DNA of 54,482 bases from Rheinheimera salexigens (GTDB lineage Bacteria > Pseudomonadota > Gammaproteobacteria > Enterobacterales > Alteromonadaceae): the NCBI RefSeq assembly GCF_001752395.1, contig NZ_MKEK01000001.1, positions 3,384,442 to 3,438,923 of the forward strand, in the 5' to 3' direction. The notes below the pieces were generated by a model that saw only the letters and a list, made by a program, of their open reading frames with translations, was not told where the DNA came from and searched no databases. Positions within the stretch are counted from its first letter, which is position 1. Every line of letters begins with the position of its first letter. A program made the position numbers and the translations under genes. Shown here piece by piece: positions 18,301 to 26,805 of the stretch.

Positions 18301-18460
18301 AACTAACGGAAACCACCATCGCTCGCACGGTAAAAGAGGGATCTTCAGCTCGGCCTAAGGATAAAAACGCATAAATACCACCAAATACTGACAACAGCAG
18401 AAAAAACAACGCAATATTTTTTTCGCGAACGGCCAATGCCGACAAATTAAACATGCTCAT
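15383..18460 (-). CDS. RND efflux permease (HAE1 family)
   Basis: 1025 residues with the duplicated RND layout: TM1 at residues 15-33, a large periplasmic loop, TM2-6 at about 340-480, TM7 near 530, a second loop, and TM8-12 from 870. The proton-relay pair D403-D404 (GLLVDDAIIAVEMM) in TM4 matches AcrB D407-D408. It overlaps the adaptor stop by one base, forming an adaptor-permease operon. The pump needs an outer-membrane TolC-type channel, which is not encoded here. Substrate unknown: drugs, dyes or solvents. Confidence 0.93.
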   Translation of the reverse strand: MSMFNLSALAVREKNIALFFLLLSVFGGIYAFLSLGRAEDPSFTVRAMVVSVSWPGAQPEELRLQVVDRLEKRIKEVDYLYKLDTTIRQGQASIQVEFEEYTSAEQVQDLFYQVRKRMQEEVASLPEGVIGPIVNDDFGDVYFSLIALTAPGLPLRNLTRDIEQLRDRLNRVDGVKKVILIGERTEKVFIEFAPDQLTNLGITAEAVFQAVQASNRLVPAGQLETAGPRLFIRLENSLADIEQLKNVPIQAGSELIRLSDIAQIRTGYEEPASYLVRAAGQDAMLLGVVLDPGVNGLEVGERLNSFISDEKTQLPLGFSLQVLTNQADAISSAVSLFQIKFLVAVAVVIAVSIFAIGLRAGIIVGIAVPLTLGLTFLIMLAMNINLDRITLGALIISLGLLVDDAIIAVEMMLVKIEAGWDKVRAASHAWTVTAAPMLFGTLVTVAGFLPIGFAKSGVGEYAGNIFWVLAISLIVSWIVAVFFVPYMGVKFLPAQLKQHQPTDQYQTKRYIKLRNVITWCVVHRKTVVLGTVGLLLISAFAMATLVQKQFFPSSDRPEALVSVFLPQGSSIAVTEQTVLKLEKLLKDLPQIKTYSSYIGAGAPRFFISANPEMPDPAFAKLLIVNHDAQTRDEVIAILQQAIDRGDFPEARVRVQALLFGPPVVWPIAFRILGDDPQILRNIGYQLQDIMLQHGNVVDPHLEWDERIPTLKLNLDTERLFKLGLTAEQVSQQLQFYLTGVTVTHLRQDIRTVEVVAKALIIAPPDSADGKMLQQFASRLNSVEIISASGQKMPLSQLGEMAVVYEQPVLRRYNRENMLAVQAELQGAQPNDVSMALWQQFASIRQQLPDGYRIEMGGSLQESGRGEASIQKLQPLMLATMLIFIMLQMRSFAGTFMVIATAPLGLIGAVLALLIFNQPFGFVALLGLTGLAGIIMRNTLILTQQVTDNFTAGLAAFDAVVEAAVQRARPVILTALAAVFAFIPLTTDTFWGPLAYVLIGGVAVGTVITLLFVPALYSLWFKINKA

Positions 18461-19545
18461 TATTTTTTCACCTGTACTGCCATATCGGCTTTTAACAAGT
18501 GAGTTCCGGTGGCAACAATCAAGTCACCCGGCGCAAGCTCGGCGCGGATCAGGGCATACTCTTCACTCATGCTAACAATTTGTACCGCCACGGGTTGCAC
18601 TTTATCATCTGCAATTTGCCACACTTGGGCTTGCGTACCACGCTCACTCAACGCACCTAATGGCACTTGAAATTGCGAATCCTGCTGAGAATTAACACTA
18701 AATACTGCCCTAACAATACTGCCAAGCCGCAAGGGCTCTGGGGCATCTTTTATACGATAACGCGCCCTTAGTACTCGTCCCTCTTGCTGTACCTCGCCAT
18801 CAGCCTCACGAAAGCTTAAGGTTAAACTGCTATCTGCCAGTAACAGTTTGCCCGCTTTAGGCGGGGTTAACTGCTCAGGAAAAAACACCTCTACCTCACG
18901 GGCGCCAGCGTAAGCAAATCTCAACACGGGTTGGGCGACAGCCACTACCTGACCGGCTTCGGCAATTAACGACAAAACTTGGCCAGCTGCTGGCGCTTTT
19001 AGCTCAGCATAACCTAAAGCATTTTTTGCTTGGCTTAATCGGGCAGCACTTAAATCAAGCCGACTCTGGGCTTCTGCCAACTGTAATTCAGCGCGCTCTT
19101 TAGCAAAGGCGCTCGATATAGAAGCCGTAAATAATTCGGTCTGGCGTTTTACATCCGCTTCGGCAATAGCCAAGGCGGATTCAGCAGCCTTATGCTCAGC
19201 CGTAACGGCTTGATATTGCTGTTGTAAATCTCGGCTATCTAGCGTAAACAGCACATCATCCTGCTTAACTTGCTGGCCAGAGTTAACATGTCTGGTGGTA
19301 ATTTGGCCACTAACTTGAAAAGCTAACGCAGTTTCTGTTTCAGCCCGCACCACACCCGAGACTGAAAATATATCTGTCGATGTTGTCGTTAACTCATACG
19401 CCTTAACGTAAGGGGTATTGGCCTCAGATAAGCTTTCTGGTTCGCTACAAGCAGACAGCATTAGTGCTGGTAACAGTACCCACGCTAGAGTGGTTTGTTT
19501 CATCACATGTTTTATTGCGGTCAAGCTAGGGCGGCGCTGTTTCAT
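18460..19545 (-). CDS. RND efflux periplasmic adaptor, lipoprotein
   Basis: The ATG at 19545 is preferred, with GGGA 8 bp upstream; an in-frame TTG at 19557 is also possible, as is the inner ATG at 19503. The N terminus leads to a lipobox LMLSAC, so the mature protein is a lipid-anchored membrane-fusion protein. The lipoyl half motifs VSGQITTRHVNSGQQVKQDDVLFTLD and LKAPAAGQVLSLIAEAGQVV flank an alpha hairpin. It is the first gene of the pump operon. Confidence 0.9.
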   Translation of the reverse strand: MKQRRPSLTAIKHVMKQTTLAWVLLPALMLSACSEPESLSEANTPYVKAYELTTTSTDIFSVSGVVRAETETALAFQVSGQITTRHVNSGQQVKQDDVLFTLDSRDLQQQYQAVTAEHKAAESALAIAEADVKRQTELFTASISSAFAKERAELQLAEAQSRLDLSAARLSQAKNALGYAELKAPAAGQVLSLIAEAGQVVAVAQPVLRFAYAGAREVEVFFPEQLTPPKAGKLLLADSSLTLSFREADGEVQQEGRVLRARYRIKDAPEPLRLGSIVRAVFSVNSQQDSQFQVPLGALSERGTQAQVWQIADDKVQPVAVQIVSMSEEYALIRAELAPGDLIVATGTHLLKADMAVQVKK

Positions 19546-20023
19546 ATTTATTCCCAAGATTTCATAACATTACAACCAAAGCCCCTGACTACACAGCGAC
19601 ATTACTCTTTACTATATTTACTTTTACTATTCACTTTATTTTGCGGCAAAAAACACCCAGCGCCAGTACTGCTTTATCGATTAAATCGCCACGTCTGACA
19701 GGAAAATAGGTAACTATAACCTTCTGCCTATTCTGCGTTAAGGTTACAAGCTATTAATAAAGTCTAGTTGATATACTACTTTAAACATATTTAAAAAGCG
19801 CTAGCTCTCGCTTAACTGCTCTGGTTATCGCTTTATCAAATCTTTTTTTACGGTCTTGAAAACCAGCTTTAAATAACAACTAAAATAGCTTTTAATTGCC
19901 TTATGCACGCTGCCGCACCGATCAAATATAAATATCAGCCTACAGTGTTCTTCCTGCCAACAGGCAAATTAAGCAAGCACGTATAAGATATTAGCGTTTT
20001 AGCACATACACCAGGAGGCCATT
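19546..20023. other. Intergenic region, divergent promoters
   Basis: 480 bp, AT-rich, no supportable gene. It must carry promoters for the RND operon (leftwards) and the GGDEF gene (rightwards). A small inverted repeat AAGCG...CGCTT occurs near 19796. No other signal recognised. Confidence 0.4.
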
Positions 20024-20770
20024 GTGATTAAACCTCATTATGCCAACTCGGACCAATTACAAAATACAGTGTGGCAAGTGCTCTTTAATGAACTGAGTGC
20101 CGACATGGTGCAAATGCGCTGCGAGGTACTGCTGCAACAACATATTTGGTTTCAACAGCAGCAGCAATTACTCGCAAACAATCAGTTTCTGTTAGATAGT
20201 TTGTTGCAGATGGAATTAAAAGACAGCTTTAGCCAAGCGCAACTGCTGCAACTTAAGCAAGATTACCAACACGATGCACTGACCCAAGCCCTTACTCGTA
20301 CTATTATGCTGGATCGCATTAACCATGCTATTAGTGTTGCCAAACGACAACACAGCCAATTTGCCTTGTTGTTTATTGATCTTGATAAGTTTAAACCGGT
20401 TAATGATCAATATGGCCATGCCGCGGGTGACGCCATACTGCAACAGGTTAGTCAGCGCTTAACTTCAGCTATCCGCGCCAGCGATTCTATTAGCCGCCAT
20501 GGCGGTGATGAATTTTTACTGTTATTAACTGATATAAAATGCCGGCAAGATGTAGCAACTTTTGCCCTTAAGCTATTGCATAACTTAACCCAGCCATATC
20601 AGGTAGCCGATAGCCGTATTTTATTATCTGCTAGTATTGGTATCGCCTTATATCCAGAACACAGCCCAACAACTAGCTCTAAACATAGCGAAGTAGCAAA
20701 ATCATTAATAAGTTATGCCGATGCCGCTATGTATCGCGCCAAACAGCAAGGTGGCGCTGCAATTTGCTAA
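20024..20770 (+). CDS. Diguanylate cyclase, GGDEF domain without sensor domain
   Basis: Starts at GTG 20024 with a strong AGGAGG 6 bp upstream. Of 248 residues, the first 80 are Gln-rich helix with no known sensor; the GGDEF domain follows from about 82 (DALTQALTR). The active site GGDEF is at 160-164, and the inhibitory I-site R151-A-S-D154 lies five residues before it, so both catalysis and product inhibition should work. It makes cyclic di-GMP in the cytoplasm. The EAL-like protein at 23134 is on the other strand and unlinked by operon. Confidence 0.93.
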   Translation: MIKPHYANSDQLQNTVWQVLFNELSADMVQMRCEVLLQQHIWFQQQQQLLANNQFLLDSLLQMELKDSFSQAQLLQLKQDYQHDALTQALTRTIMLDRINHAISVAKRQHSQFALLFIDLDKFKPVNDQYGHAAGDAILQQVSQRLTSAIRASDSISRHGGDEFLLLLTDIKCRQDVATFALKLLHNLTQPYQVADSRILLSASIGIALYPEHSPTTSSKHSEVAKSLISYADAAMYRAKQQGGAAIC

Positions 20771-20893
20771 AAAGCTAAGTCATTAACAGTCAATTTTGGC
20801 TATGCACGCTAGCGTACCGACAGTAAAATTATTAACTCCTATATTAACTTAGTGGTATCTATTAATGCAGCCTAGGTTTATCAGGAGCTAACA

Positions 20894-21325
20894 ATGAAAA
20901 CACCCCTTCCAAACAATATTTTTATAACCAAGCCATCCTCGTTAATACGTTCCGGTAAACGCTGGTTATTACTCAGTAGTGCAACTGCATTATTAATCGC
21001 CTGCTCTGCAACCCCTGAAATACCCTCAGCCGAATTACAAGCGGCGGAGCGCGCTATTAGTCAGGCTGAACGCGCCCAAGTTATCCGCTATACCCGAACA
21101 GAACTAAATACCGCCCGAGAAGAGCTCACCGCCGCTCGCAGTGCCGTTACAGCAGAAAACATGGTACAAGCACAGCGGCTAGCGCGGCAGGCTCAGTTAA
21201 GTGCTGAACTTGCCCTAGCCCATGCCGACTTACTTAAAGCCCAAAAAATTAACCGAGATATGCAAAATAGCATTCAAGTGTTAGAGCAAGAAGTGCAACG
21301 CAATCAGTCAGGAGGTAAACCATGA
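20894..21325 (+). CDS. DUF4398 lipoprotein
   Basis: 143 residues with a lipobox ALLIAC (Cys37), then an almost entirely alpha-helical Ala/Glu/Gln-rich body (AERAISQAERAQVIRYTRTELNTAREEL) typical of DUF4398. Its stop overlaps the ATG of the OmpA-family gene, so the two are coupled. The probable role is a periplasmic, outer-membrane-anchored coiled-coil partner of the OmpA-like protein. Confidence 0.85.
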   Translation: MKTPLPNNIFITKPSSLIRSGKRWLLLSSATALLIACSATPEIPSAELQAAERAISQAERAQVIRYTRTELNTAREELTAARSAVTAENMVQAQRLARQAQLSAELALAHADLLKAQKINRDMQNSIQVLEQEVQRNQSGGKP

Positions 21326-22179
21326 GTAGCCTTAAACATTTCAACAAAACGCTGCTCAGCTTGAGCCTAATTAGCATTTTTGTAACCGGTTGCGCTGCAC
21401 CTGCAAAAGCCCCAGAAGAAGCAGCCAATGTGCGCTTACAGCTCACCCAATTACAAGGTGAGCCACAACTTGCTATGCAAGCACCGCTAGAAATACAAGA
21501 AGCAGAACAAGCGGTTATTGCCGCTGAAAAGCCAGAAAAAGATCCTTTACTGGCCGATCACAAAATAATCATGGCCGAGCGTAAAATCACCATGGCAAAA
21601 ACCTTAGCACAGACTCGGCTATTAGAAATGCAGCGTGATGAGCTAAGCCAGCAGCGTGATGAAGTAAGGCTTAACGCCCGTACGCGCGAAGTCGCGACAG
21701 CTAGAGCAGATGCCAATGCAGCGCGTAGCCAAGCACAACAAGCCAGAATGCAAGCCGAAGCAGCACAAGCTAAGGCTGAAGAGTTACGTATGCAAATTGA
21801 AGAACTTAACGCCCGCCCAACCGACCGGGGCTTAGTAGTGACCTTAGGTGATGTGTTGTTCAATACCGGTAAAGCTAACCTTAAAAATGCTAGCAGTAGC
21901 CATTTAGATAAATTGGCTGTGTTTTTAAATACTTACCCAAATAGAACTGCGCAAATTGAAGGTCATACTGATAACGTAGGTTCCGATGCTTCTAATATGC
22001 TGCTAGCGCAAAACAGAGCAGAAACAGTAAAATCCTACTTAATGGCTCAAGGTATTATGGGCAGTCGATTAGAAGCTGTGGCTAAAGGTGAAACTAGCCC
22101 AATAGCTACGAATGAAACGGCTGAAGGTCGGCAGCAAAACCGCCGAGTAGAAGTCATCATTGATGACGCTGACCAATAA
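21322..22179 (+). CDS. OmpA-family lipoprotein with coiled coil
   Basis: 285 residues: lipobox FVTGC (Cys25), a DUF4398-like N-terminal helix, a long coiled coil of Arg/Ala/Gln repeats at about 100-165, and a C-terminal OmpA peptidoglycan-binding domain (DVLFNTGKANLK; IEGHTDNVGSDASNMLLAQNRAETVKSYL; ETAEGRQQNRRVEVII). The Asp and Arg that hold diaminopimelate are present. It links the outer membrane to peptidoglycan. Second gene of the DUF4398-OmpA operon. Confidence 0.92.
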   Translation: MSSLKHFNKTLLSLSLISIFVTGCAAPAKAPEEAANVRLQLTQLQGEPQLAMQAPLEIQEAEQAVIAAEKPEKDPLLADHKIIMAERKITMAKTLAQTRLLEMQRDELSQQRDEVRLNARTREVATARADANAARSQAQQARMQAEAAQAKAEELRMQIEELNARPTDRGLVVTLGDVLFNTGKANLKNASSSHLDKLAVFLNTYPNRTAQIEGHTDNVGSDASNMLLAQNRAETVKSYLMAQGIMGSRLEAVAKGETSPIATNETAEGRQQNRRVEVIIDDADQ

Positions 22180-22213
22180 CTACTTTTAATAAGTACTTTT
22201 TTTAACTACTTTG

Positions 22214-22263
22214 AAAGTTAAATGCATTAATGGTTTAAACGCTAGTGCATTTGACTTTTTTTA
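22214..22263 (+). terminator. Rho-independent terminator of DUF4398-ompA operon
   Basis: AAAGTTAAATGCA (22214-22226) pairs with TGCATTTGACTTT (22246-22258) with one mismatch, followed by a run of T. It starts 35 bp after the OmpA-family stop and ends immediately before the converging Crp-like gene. Confidence 0.7.
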
Positions 22264-22266
22264 TTT

Positions 22267-23004
22267 TTAATCTTTATTAAACGCTAATAATCGATCACTT
22301 TCCGCTTTTACCACCTTATAGCACTCACAACTGAGCTGCTCTAGTTTCAGCCTATTTGTTACGATGATATGGCCACGACTATAATCAATCACGCCTTGTT
22401 CATGCAGTCGTCCAGCCGACTCGGTGACACTACCACGACGCACACCTAACATATTAGCAATTAATTCCTGGGTCATAATCACATGGTTATCTGGCAACCT
22501 ATCTAAAGTTAACAATAACCAACGGCACAGCTGCTGTTCAATACTATGATGCCGATTACATACTGCCGTTTGCGCTATCTGAGTAAGCAATGCCTGTAAG
22601 TAGCGCAACATTAAATTCAACAATTCGCCATGACGATTAAACTCGTCTTTTATCCTCTGCGCCAATAGCCGATAACCATAACCAGCACTTTGCACTAGTG
22701 CTCTGCTAGTTGTGCTCTCCCCGCCCATAAATACACTGACGCCTATCATGCCATCACGGCCAACAACGGCTATTTCTGCAGAAGAGCCGTTGTTCATAAC
22801 ATTTAATAGCGAAACAATGCTGTTGGTAGGAAAATACACATAACGCAAAACATCACCTGATTCATACAATATTTTACCCAGCGGCAGCTCAACTAACTCT
22901 AAATGCGGAAATAGTCGCTGCTGAACCTCGGTAGAAAGCATACGCAGTAAGTGGTTTTGGGTAGGATTATGCTGGGTAGTAACGGGTGAGGCCGATTCAG
23001 ACAT
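22267..23004 (-). CDS. Crp/Fnr-family transcription regulator
   Basis: The ATG at 23004 (MSESASPVTTQ) is preferred to a TTG at 23016. 245 residues: cyclic-nucleotide-binding beta-roll at about 30-145 (LGKILYESGDVLRYVYFPTNSIVSLL; AEIAVVGRDGMIGV) and a C-terminal winged helix (TQELIANMLGVRRGSVTESAGRLHEQGVIDYSRGHIIV). It lacks the N-terminal cysteines of FNR, and the usual cAMP-contact residues of CRP are not obvious, so the ligand is unknown. This subgroup is common in Proteobacteria and often ligand-free. Confidence 0.88.
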   Translation of the reverse strand: MSESASPVTTQHNPTQNHLLRMLSTEVQQRLFPHLELVELPLGKILYESGDVLRYVYFPTNSIVSLLNVMNNGSSAEIAVVGRDGMIGVSVFMGGESTTSRALVQSAGYGYRLLAQRIKDEFNRHGELLNLMLRYLQALLTQIAQTAVCNRHHSIEQQLCRWLLLTLDRLPDNHVIMTQELIANMLGVRRGSVTESAGRLHEQGVIDYSRGHIIVTNRLKLEQLSCECYKVVKAESDRLLAFNKD

Positions 23005-23133
23005 AATATTGACCAAGACTTATGATAAACACCCATAAGTATAGTCAAAATTTTTAAATTTACTTTTGCCGCTAGCGAGCTCAACTCTGTAATTTAACGA
23101 GCGCACTAGGTCTAACTATGACTGAAGGTGTAA

Positions 23134-24345
23134 CTATGACTGAGTTAGAATATTATCGGCCCAGCGCACTGCATCTTGATACACATCAGCTAGCTCAGCA
23201 ATACCACTTATTTGCTGCTCTAAACTGATAGTGCGTTCCCAATCGCCGCGCTCAAATGCCAGGGTTAGCTGCAATATCTTACCCAATAAACCACTTTGCG
23301 CCAGCAAGGCCTGTTTAATCTCAGTTTGTAAGGGTAATTGCTCGAGCATAAATTGCTGTGGTTGCTCAATAATTTCATGCACATTAGAAAATAAGCCGGT
23401 TAAAAAAGCACTAGGCGGATTACTCGACAAGCGCTTTTGTACCGCAAGCAAATCACAAAAGCGGGCCCTAACTAATGCTAAGGTTAGCCTATCGTCTTGC
23501 ACGCCATCGGCTAAGTTAGCCAGCGCCAGAAGGGCAATAAACTTTTTCAGTTCAGGCTCGCCCATCGACACCATCGCCAGCTTTAATGAGCTAATGGGCT
23601 GACGAGCGGCAAACTGGCTATTATTAACAAAGCGCATTAATTTGTACGATAAACCAACATCGCGCTGACAAATACCCGCCAGTAATTCAAAGTCTAATTC
23701 GATTTTTGACGCTTCAGTGATCAAGGCTAATAAATTAGCTTTACTTGAACTTAATTGTTTTTGTTTCAGCATTTCCGGCCGTGCGAATAAATAGCCCTGA
23801 AACAGATGAAACCCCATCATTTTTAGTTTTTCAAATTGCTCGGCGGTTTCGACTTTTTCGGCTAACAGCACTAAAGGATAATCGGCTATTCGCCGCAGAT
23901 AGCGACTTATTTGCAGTATATTAAACTGCAACACGTCTATTTTTACGTAGGTAATATAAGGCAAAAACTGGTCCCACTTCGGATCAAAGTCATGATCATC
24001 CAGCGCCAGTTTATAGCCCTGGCTGTGCAGACTTTCGCACACCGCTAATAATTCGGGAGTGGCCGGCACCGTTTCTAGTATTTCTATAACCGTACTGGCA
24101 GGATTAATTGAAGTAGGAAAACGATGCAATAACGTATCAGCAGAAAAGTTAATAAAAGCCGGTTTATTGTCGGTAATACTTTCTACACCCATTAATAAAT
24201 GGTGCTGCATTAACAACTTACTGGTAGCTTCATCAGCGTCTATATTAGGAAAACTATTTAATTCGCCGTCACGAAATAACAGTTCATAACCATAAACGGT
24301 TTTATCAGCAGAGAAAATCGGCTGGCGGGCAACATATCCGTAAAT
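23134..24345 (-). CDS. EAL-HDOD signalling protein with apparent ATT start
   Basis: The frame reads from ATT at 24345 as (I/M)YGYVARQPIFSADKTVYGYE, the normal N terminus of YuxH-type EAL-HDOD proteins, preceded by AAGGAG 9 bp upstream. An in-frame TAA at 24372-24370 leaves no ATG, GTG or TTG before the domain, so the next usual start (TTG 24216) would cut about 43 conserved residues. Length from ATT is 403, standard for the family. The EAL part is degenerate (ELLFR in place of EALLR), so c-di-GMP hydrolysis is doubtful. The HDOD domain runs from about 205 (LLALITEASKIELDFELLAGICQRDVGLSYKLMRFVNN). Confidence 0.85.
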   Translation of the reverse strand: MYGYVARQPIFSADKTVYGYELLFRDGELNSFPNIDADEATSKLLMQHHLLMGVESITDNKPAFINFSADTLLHRFPTSINPASTVIEILETVPATPELLAVCESLHSQGYKLALDDHDFDPKWDQFLPYITYVKIDVLQFNILQISRYLRRIADYPLVLLAEKVETAEQFEKLKMMGFHLFQGYLFARPEMLKQKQLSSSKANLLALITEASKIELDFELLAGICQRDVGLSYKLMRFVNNSQFAARQPISSLKLAMVSMGEPELKKFIALLALANLADGVQDDRLTLALVRARFCDLLAVQKRLSSNPPSAFLTGLFSNVHEIIEQPQQFMLEQLPLQTEIKQALLAQSGLLGKILQLTLAFERGDWERTISLEQQISGIAELADVYQDAVRWADNILTQS

Positions 24346-24562
24346 AACCTTGTACTCCTTTACAGCTTTTTAAGTCTTTACTTTGTAAAGCCAGTATATT
24401 CAGATTTCCTAGAATAACAACTTAATACTTAAACACTTCCCGCGTACAATTCATCATATTTAACCACTGCCAACAGGGTACTTAAACAGCTATGGCATGA
24501 AGTAAACGACTCAAATTAAACTTAGTACTCTAAAAGGATCTATCCTTCTAGAGCACGTTGAT

Positions 24563-25615
24563 TTAGCGTATTTTAGTTTCAATATCAAAGTAACCTTCAC
24601 CTTTGTACTGCTGAACTATTTCATGAAGATTGCTAGTTTTATTACCTTTTTGCAGTAAATACTTTAAGATCGCACTTAACGTGGCAAGTACAGACTTACA
24701 AGCCCTATTCGCTTCACTCTGATTTTTAGTAGCAATAATAAATATTTGGGCATAATACTTAACTGCTGAATCATAAGTACCAAAAAGCAGCTGTTGAAAG
24801 GTCTGACTGATCAAATCACTCATTTCTTCACTCAACTCTTTATCATTATCTAAAAACATTAGGGCTTCTTTAAACAGCTCCTTTTCTTCATTATCAACAA
24901 AGCTTTTAGTCCATTCGTAATAATCCAGGTCTAAAACAATAGACATTGTATGTTTACGTAGTTCTGAATAAACCTGTTCATCATTGCTTATAAGCTTTAT
25001 TAAATCGTCTTTGCTTAATACACTATGCTCTTCAGAGATTTTATCCATTACATCTTTTAAAGCTTTAAGCTCTTTAATCAGTGCAACCGTAAAACCTGAC
25101 TGTTTGTTATAGCTATCAGCAATAGCGTCTAGTTGTTCATTAAACTGCTCTACTAAATCTGAATTATCTTCGATGGAGTCTATTACAGGTATGATATTGA
25201 ATTTTTCAATATGCAGTTTTTCATAAAAATCCCCTACTGCATTTTGAGCGTCATTTAGCGTTACCAAAGCTGAATCTAGCTTTTTCGGATCACTTAATGC
25301 ACGTATTTCTCTTTCAAAATTAGACTCTCTAGATAAATTTATTTTTCTTTTTAACTTTTCAGAGTGCAATATCACTTCATTGATATAGAGTTCGCTTAAG
25401 GCTCCATTTGAGTTTTTAAGCTGCTCAGCCGCAACGGCTCGAGCTTGCTTATCAAAACGCTCAGACTTTTCATTTTGAATATTTTTTCTCATTGTATAAA
25501 GAAAAAACATTAAAGAACCAATTATGGTAAGAGATGTAGCGATATCGAAACCTAGCTGGACCGGGACACTGAAGTAATCTAATAAATTTGACATAATTTC
25601 AACCATATTTTTCAT
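24563..25615 (-). CDS. Unknown membrane-anchored coiled-coil protein
   Basis: 350 residues, not recognised. One membrane segment near the N terminus (residues 20-42, GFDIATSLTIIGSLMFFLYTM) is followed by a long charged helical cytoplasmic part rich in Lys, Glu and Asp. No enzyme motif is visible. Several starts are possible (ATG 25615, 25606, 25594). The gene is more AT-rich than its neighbours and sits in a variable-looking stretch, so it may be acquired. This architecture occurs in several defence and stress proteins, but nothing here proves such a role. Confidence 0.65.
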   Translation of the reverse strand: MKNMVEIMSNLLDYFSVPVQLGFDIATSLTIIGSLMFFLYTMRKNIQNEKSERFDKQARAVAAEQLKNSNGALSELYINEVILHSEKLKRKINLSRESNFEREIRALSDPKKLDSALVTLNDAQNAVGDFYEKLHIEKFNIIPVIDSIEDNSDLVEQFNEQLDAIADSYNKQSGFTVALIKELKALKDVMDKISEEHSVLSKDDLIKLISNDEQVYSELRKHTMSIVLDLDYYEWTKSFVDNEEKELFKEALMFLDNDKELSEEMSDLISQTFQQLLFGTYDSAVKYYAQIFIIATKNQSEANRACKSVLATLSAILKYLLQKGNKTSNLHEIVQQYKGEGYFDIETKIR

Positions 25616-25991
25616 TGAAAATCATAGTAATACATCGTTTTCCATAAAAAAACCCTGCAACTTAAAAAACAATATAAATGTCATCCATTATTAATATAAG
25701 TCAAATTGATTGAAATGAGTTTTTGGCTAGCTGTTTAGATTAATCGCGCATAGCTAATAAAGGCGGGTTATTATATCTCTTCGATTGTGGTATTAACACT
25801 AAAACTAAAGATAGAGCTTCCAGCTCTCGGTCTTTAGATTAGTGAATACTGGTCAATTTTAATAGCACTTTACCCATAATGTTGAATTATGTTGCCACAG
25901 ATATCGGCTTGCGTATCTTCTGCTGTTAAGTACTCTTATACTGTCGTGAAAAATCTGATTGTTATTGAAAGAGAGATTAGCCGTAATCTAA
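25616..25991. other. Intergenic region with one strong stem-loop
   Basis: No gene supported. Divergent promoters for the unknown membrane protein and the Cys-rich protein must be here. One hairpin stands out (25805-25837, listed separately). Confidence 0.4.
25805..25837. repeat. Stem-loop CTAAAGA-GAGCT/AGCTC-TCTTTAG
   Basis: CTAAAGA (25805) pairs with TCTTTAG (25831) and, inside, GAGCT with AGCTC around a three-base loop, with small internal bulges of 2 and 4 bases. It is not followed by T's, so it is not a standard terminator. It could be an RNA structure or operator. Confidence 0.4.
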
Positions 25992-26795
25992 ATGGACGAC
26001 TTAATGAAACAAGGTTTGGAATATCATGTCTTAATACCCACGCACAGCAGCCATTTTAATTGTTGCTATTTTTGCGGCTGTATTGCTACTGAATATGACT
26101 TTTCGCCACCGAAAAAGTATTTAGCATTTTATCTGGCAACAAAAGAGGCCGCTGACTTTTTACAAGTACCGTGCTGTTATGAATGCTTAGAGCATTTAAA
26201 AGCCTGCAAAGCCGGATCGTTGGAAGAGCGCCGTGATTTCGCCAAAAAGAAATTAGCCAAGAAATACCAAAAAGCACTGACGATCTATGAAATGTGGACA
26301 ACTGAAGAATTAGCCGGTTTAGACTTTAGCTTGCGCCATAGTATTGCTGCAGGTTTACAATTGGGTGAAGAAACAACTAACAGAATTACTTTCCCTGGTT
26401 TTACTTTTGAAGCAGCAGGGTTTGAGCAAAAAGTAAGTTATCAGCCGCCACAGTATTTTGCCGTCTTTGGTGAACAATTTACGACCTTTAGAGATGCCTT
26501 AGACTTTGCCAGTAAAGCCTATCGAATTCCCAAAATTACCCTTAAAGAATACTTTGCTGATCATCAAAATAGCTTTGAAAAAGCCATTAATGCTATCCAT
26601 AAAGAAACGGCTGATAAAGAGTTTCAAAAACAGCTAAAAACATTGTGCGGACAATTCGCAAAACAACATAAACAAGCGGTTATATTTGTGCACAAACAAG
26701 TCGACCGTTACTTGAGCGAAAATGAAGATATGACCATTGCTGAAGCGTTAACCCAGCTTTATGAGACTAGAGTTAAGCCTAGTTTAAGCCGGTAG
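25992..26795 (+). CDS. Unknown protein with two CxxC zinc-binding pairs
   Basis: 267 residues, not recognised. C25-x2-C28 (HFNCCYFCGC) and C62-x2-C65 (PCCYEC) form a treble-clef-like zinc site near the N terminus, resembling HNH or HNH-derived zinc fingers but lacking a visible catalytic His-Asn-His. The rest is helical and basic. The start could be the ATG at 25992 or at 26004; neither has a clear ribosome binding site. A nucleic-acid-binding role is inference. Confidence 0.65.
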   Translation: MDDLMKQGLEYHVLIPTHSSHFNCCYFCGCIATEYDFSPPKKYLAFYLATKEAADFLQVPCCYECLEHLKACKAGSLEERRDFAKKKLAKKYQKALTIYEMWTTEELAGLDFSLRHSIAAGLQLGEETTNRITFPGFTFEAAGFEQKVSYQPPQYFAVFGEQFTTFRDALDFASKAYRIPKITLKEYFADHQNSFEKAINAIHKETADKEFQKQLKTLCGQFAKQHKQAVIFVHKQVDRYLSENEDMTIAEALTQLYETRVKPSLSR

Positions 26796-26805
26796 TACCA
26801 CACAA

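Noticed and set aside
19495..19698. Plus-strand frame of 67 codons upstream of the GGDEF gene
   Set aside because: It overlaps the adaptor start antisense, has no ribosome binding site, and the sequence is low in recognisable structure.
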